The notes under the pieces: generated by a model
What the model saw: the letters and a program-made list of their open reading frames with translations, nothing else
What the model was told of the DNA's origin: nothing
Database searches by the model: none
Translations under genes and position numbers: made by a program
NCBI GenBank assembly: GCA_002477505.1
Contig: DLQB01000096.1
Location: 1 to 7,418, forward strand
DNA: 7,418 nt
From: Flavobacteriales bacterium UBA7443
Lineage (GTDB): Bacteria > Bacteroidota > Bacteroidia > Flavobacteriales_D > Sanyastnellaceae
Reading direction: 5' to 3'
Part shown: in pieces, positions 7,357 to 7,418 of the stretch
How positions within the stretch are numbered: the stretch's first letter is position 1
How the letters are laid out: each line of letters starts with the position of its first letter

Positions 7357-7361
7357 ATATA
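7354..7361 (-). promoter_or_regulatory. Candidate Bacteroidota -7 box for the ppk-ppx operon
   Basis: On the minus strand this reads TATATTTG, a perfect TAnnTTTG match. Its last three bases are the outermost TTG start codon of ppk, and the GTG at 7350 begins four bases after the box. If active, transcription would start at or near that GTG, giving a leaderless message. I found no good -33 TTTG at the usual distance upstream, which weakens the call. Confidence 0.4.
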
Positions 7362-7365
7362 CTTT

Positions 7366-7398
7366 GTTAAGGTATCGCTGCGCGATGAACGGCTTAAC
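7366..7398. repeat. Nested inverted repeats upstream of ppk
   Basis: GTTAAG (7366-7371) and CTTAAC (7393-7398) are perfect six-base inverted copies 21 bases apart. Between them, ATCGC (7374-7378) and GCGAT (7382-7386) form a second perfect inverted pair around TGC. Both are centred near 7380, between a minus-strand -7 box at 7354-7361 and a plus-strand -7 box at 7395-7402. This could be an operator between divergent promoters. Arms this short can arise by chance. Confidence 0.4.
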
Positions 7399-7402
7399 TT
7401 TG
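7395..7402 (+). promoter_or_regulatory. Candidate -7 box pointing out of the window
   Basis: TAACTTTG is a perfect TAnnTTTG match on the plus strand, suggesting that a gene divergent from ppk begins just beyond base 7418. The nearest upstream TTTG (7363-7366) is 28 bases away, too far for a normal -33 element. No start codon for such a gene is seen in the remaining 16 bases. Confidence 0.3.
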
Positions 7403-7418
7403 CATCTTTAATTCAAAC

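Overview
The window looks like ordinary chromosomal DNA of a member of the Bacteroidota, possibly a flavobacterium-like marine or freshwater lineage of middling GC content. Four signs point there. Several genes are preceded by the Bacteroidota-type -7 box TAnnTTTG instead of E. coli-like promoters. Strong Shine-Dalgarno sites are mostly absent. There is a lipoprotein with a DUF4369-like region fused to a TlpA/ResA-type thioredoxin domain, an architecture typical of this phylum. The aconitase is of the mitochondrial type. The lineage is inferred from style, not from a database comparison.

Layout, left to right. The 5' part of an aconitase gene (acn) leaves the window at base 1, reading on the minus strand. 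It is divergent, across only 47 bases, from a MacB/FtsX-type ABC transporter permease on the plus strand. The permease runs tail to tail, with one base between the stop codons, into an unrecognised 188-residue gene on the minus strand. A 102-base divergent gap then carries a promoter candidate for a plus-strand thioredoxin-fold lipoprotein. That gene ends 15 bases from the stop codon of a minus-strand Ppx/GppA phosphatase gene (ppx). The upstream partner of ppx on the same strand is a full-length polyphosphate kinase gene (ppk1). The last 62 bases are an upstream region with a promoter candidate for ppk and another pointing out of the window.

The one clear functional unit is ppk-ppx, which makes and breaks down inorganic polyphosphate. 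The other genes appear to be single transcription units: a TCA cycle enzyme, an inner-membrane permease without an adjacent ATPase, a cytosolic protein of unknown role, and an envelope redox lipoprotein. Coding density is very high and no gene-free stretch exceeds 102 bases. I found no tRNA, rRNA, CRISPR array, insertion sequence, phage gene or convincing intrinsic terminator.

I do not see a previously undescribed system here. The points most worth a second look are a histidine-to-tyrosine change in the PPK active-site region, the non-ATG start of ppk overlapping its own promoter box, palindromic elements in two divergent intergenic regions, and the orphan 188-residue gene.
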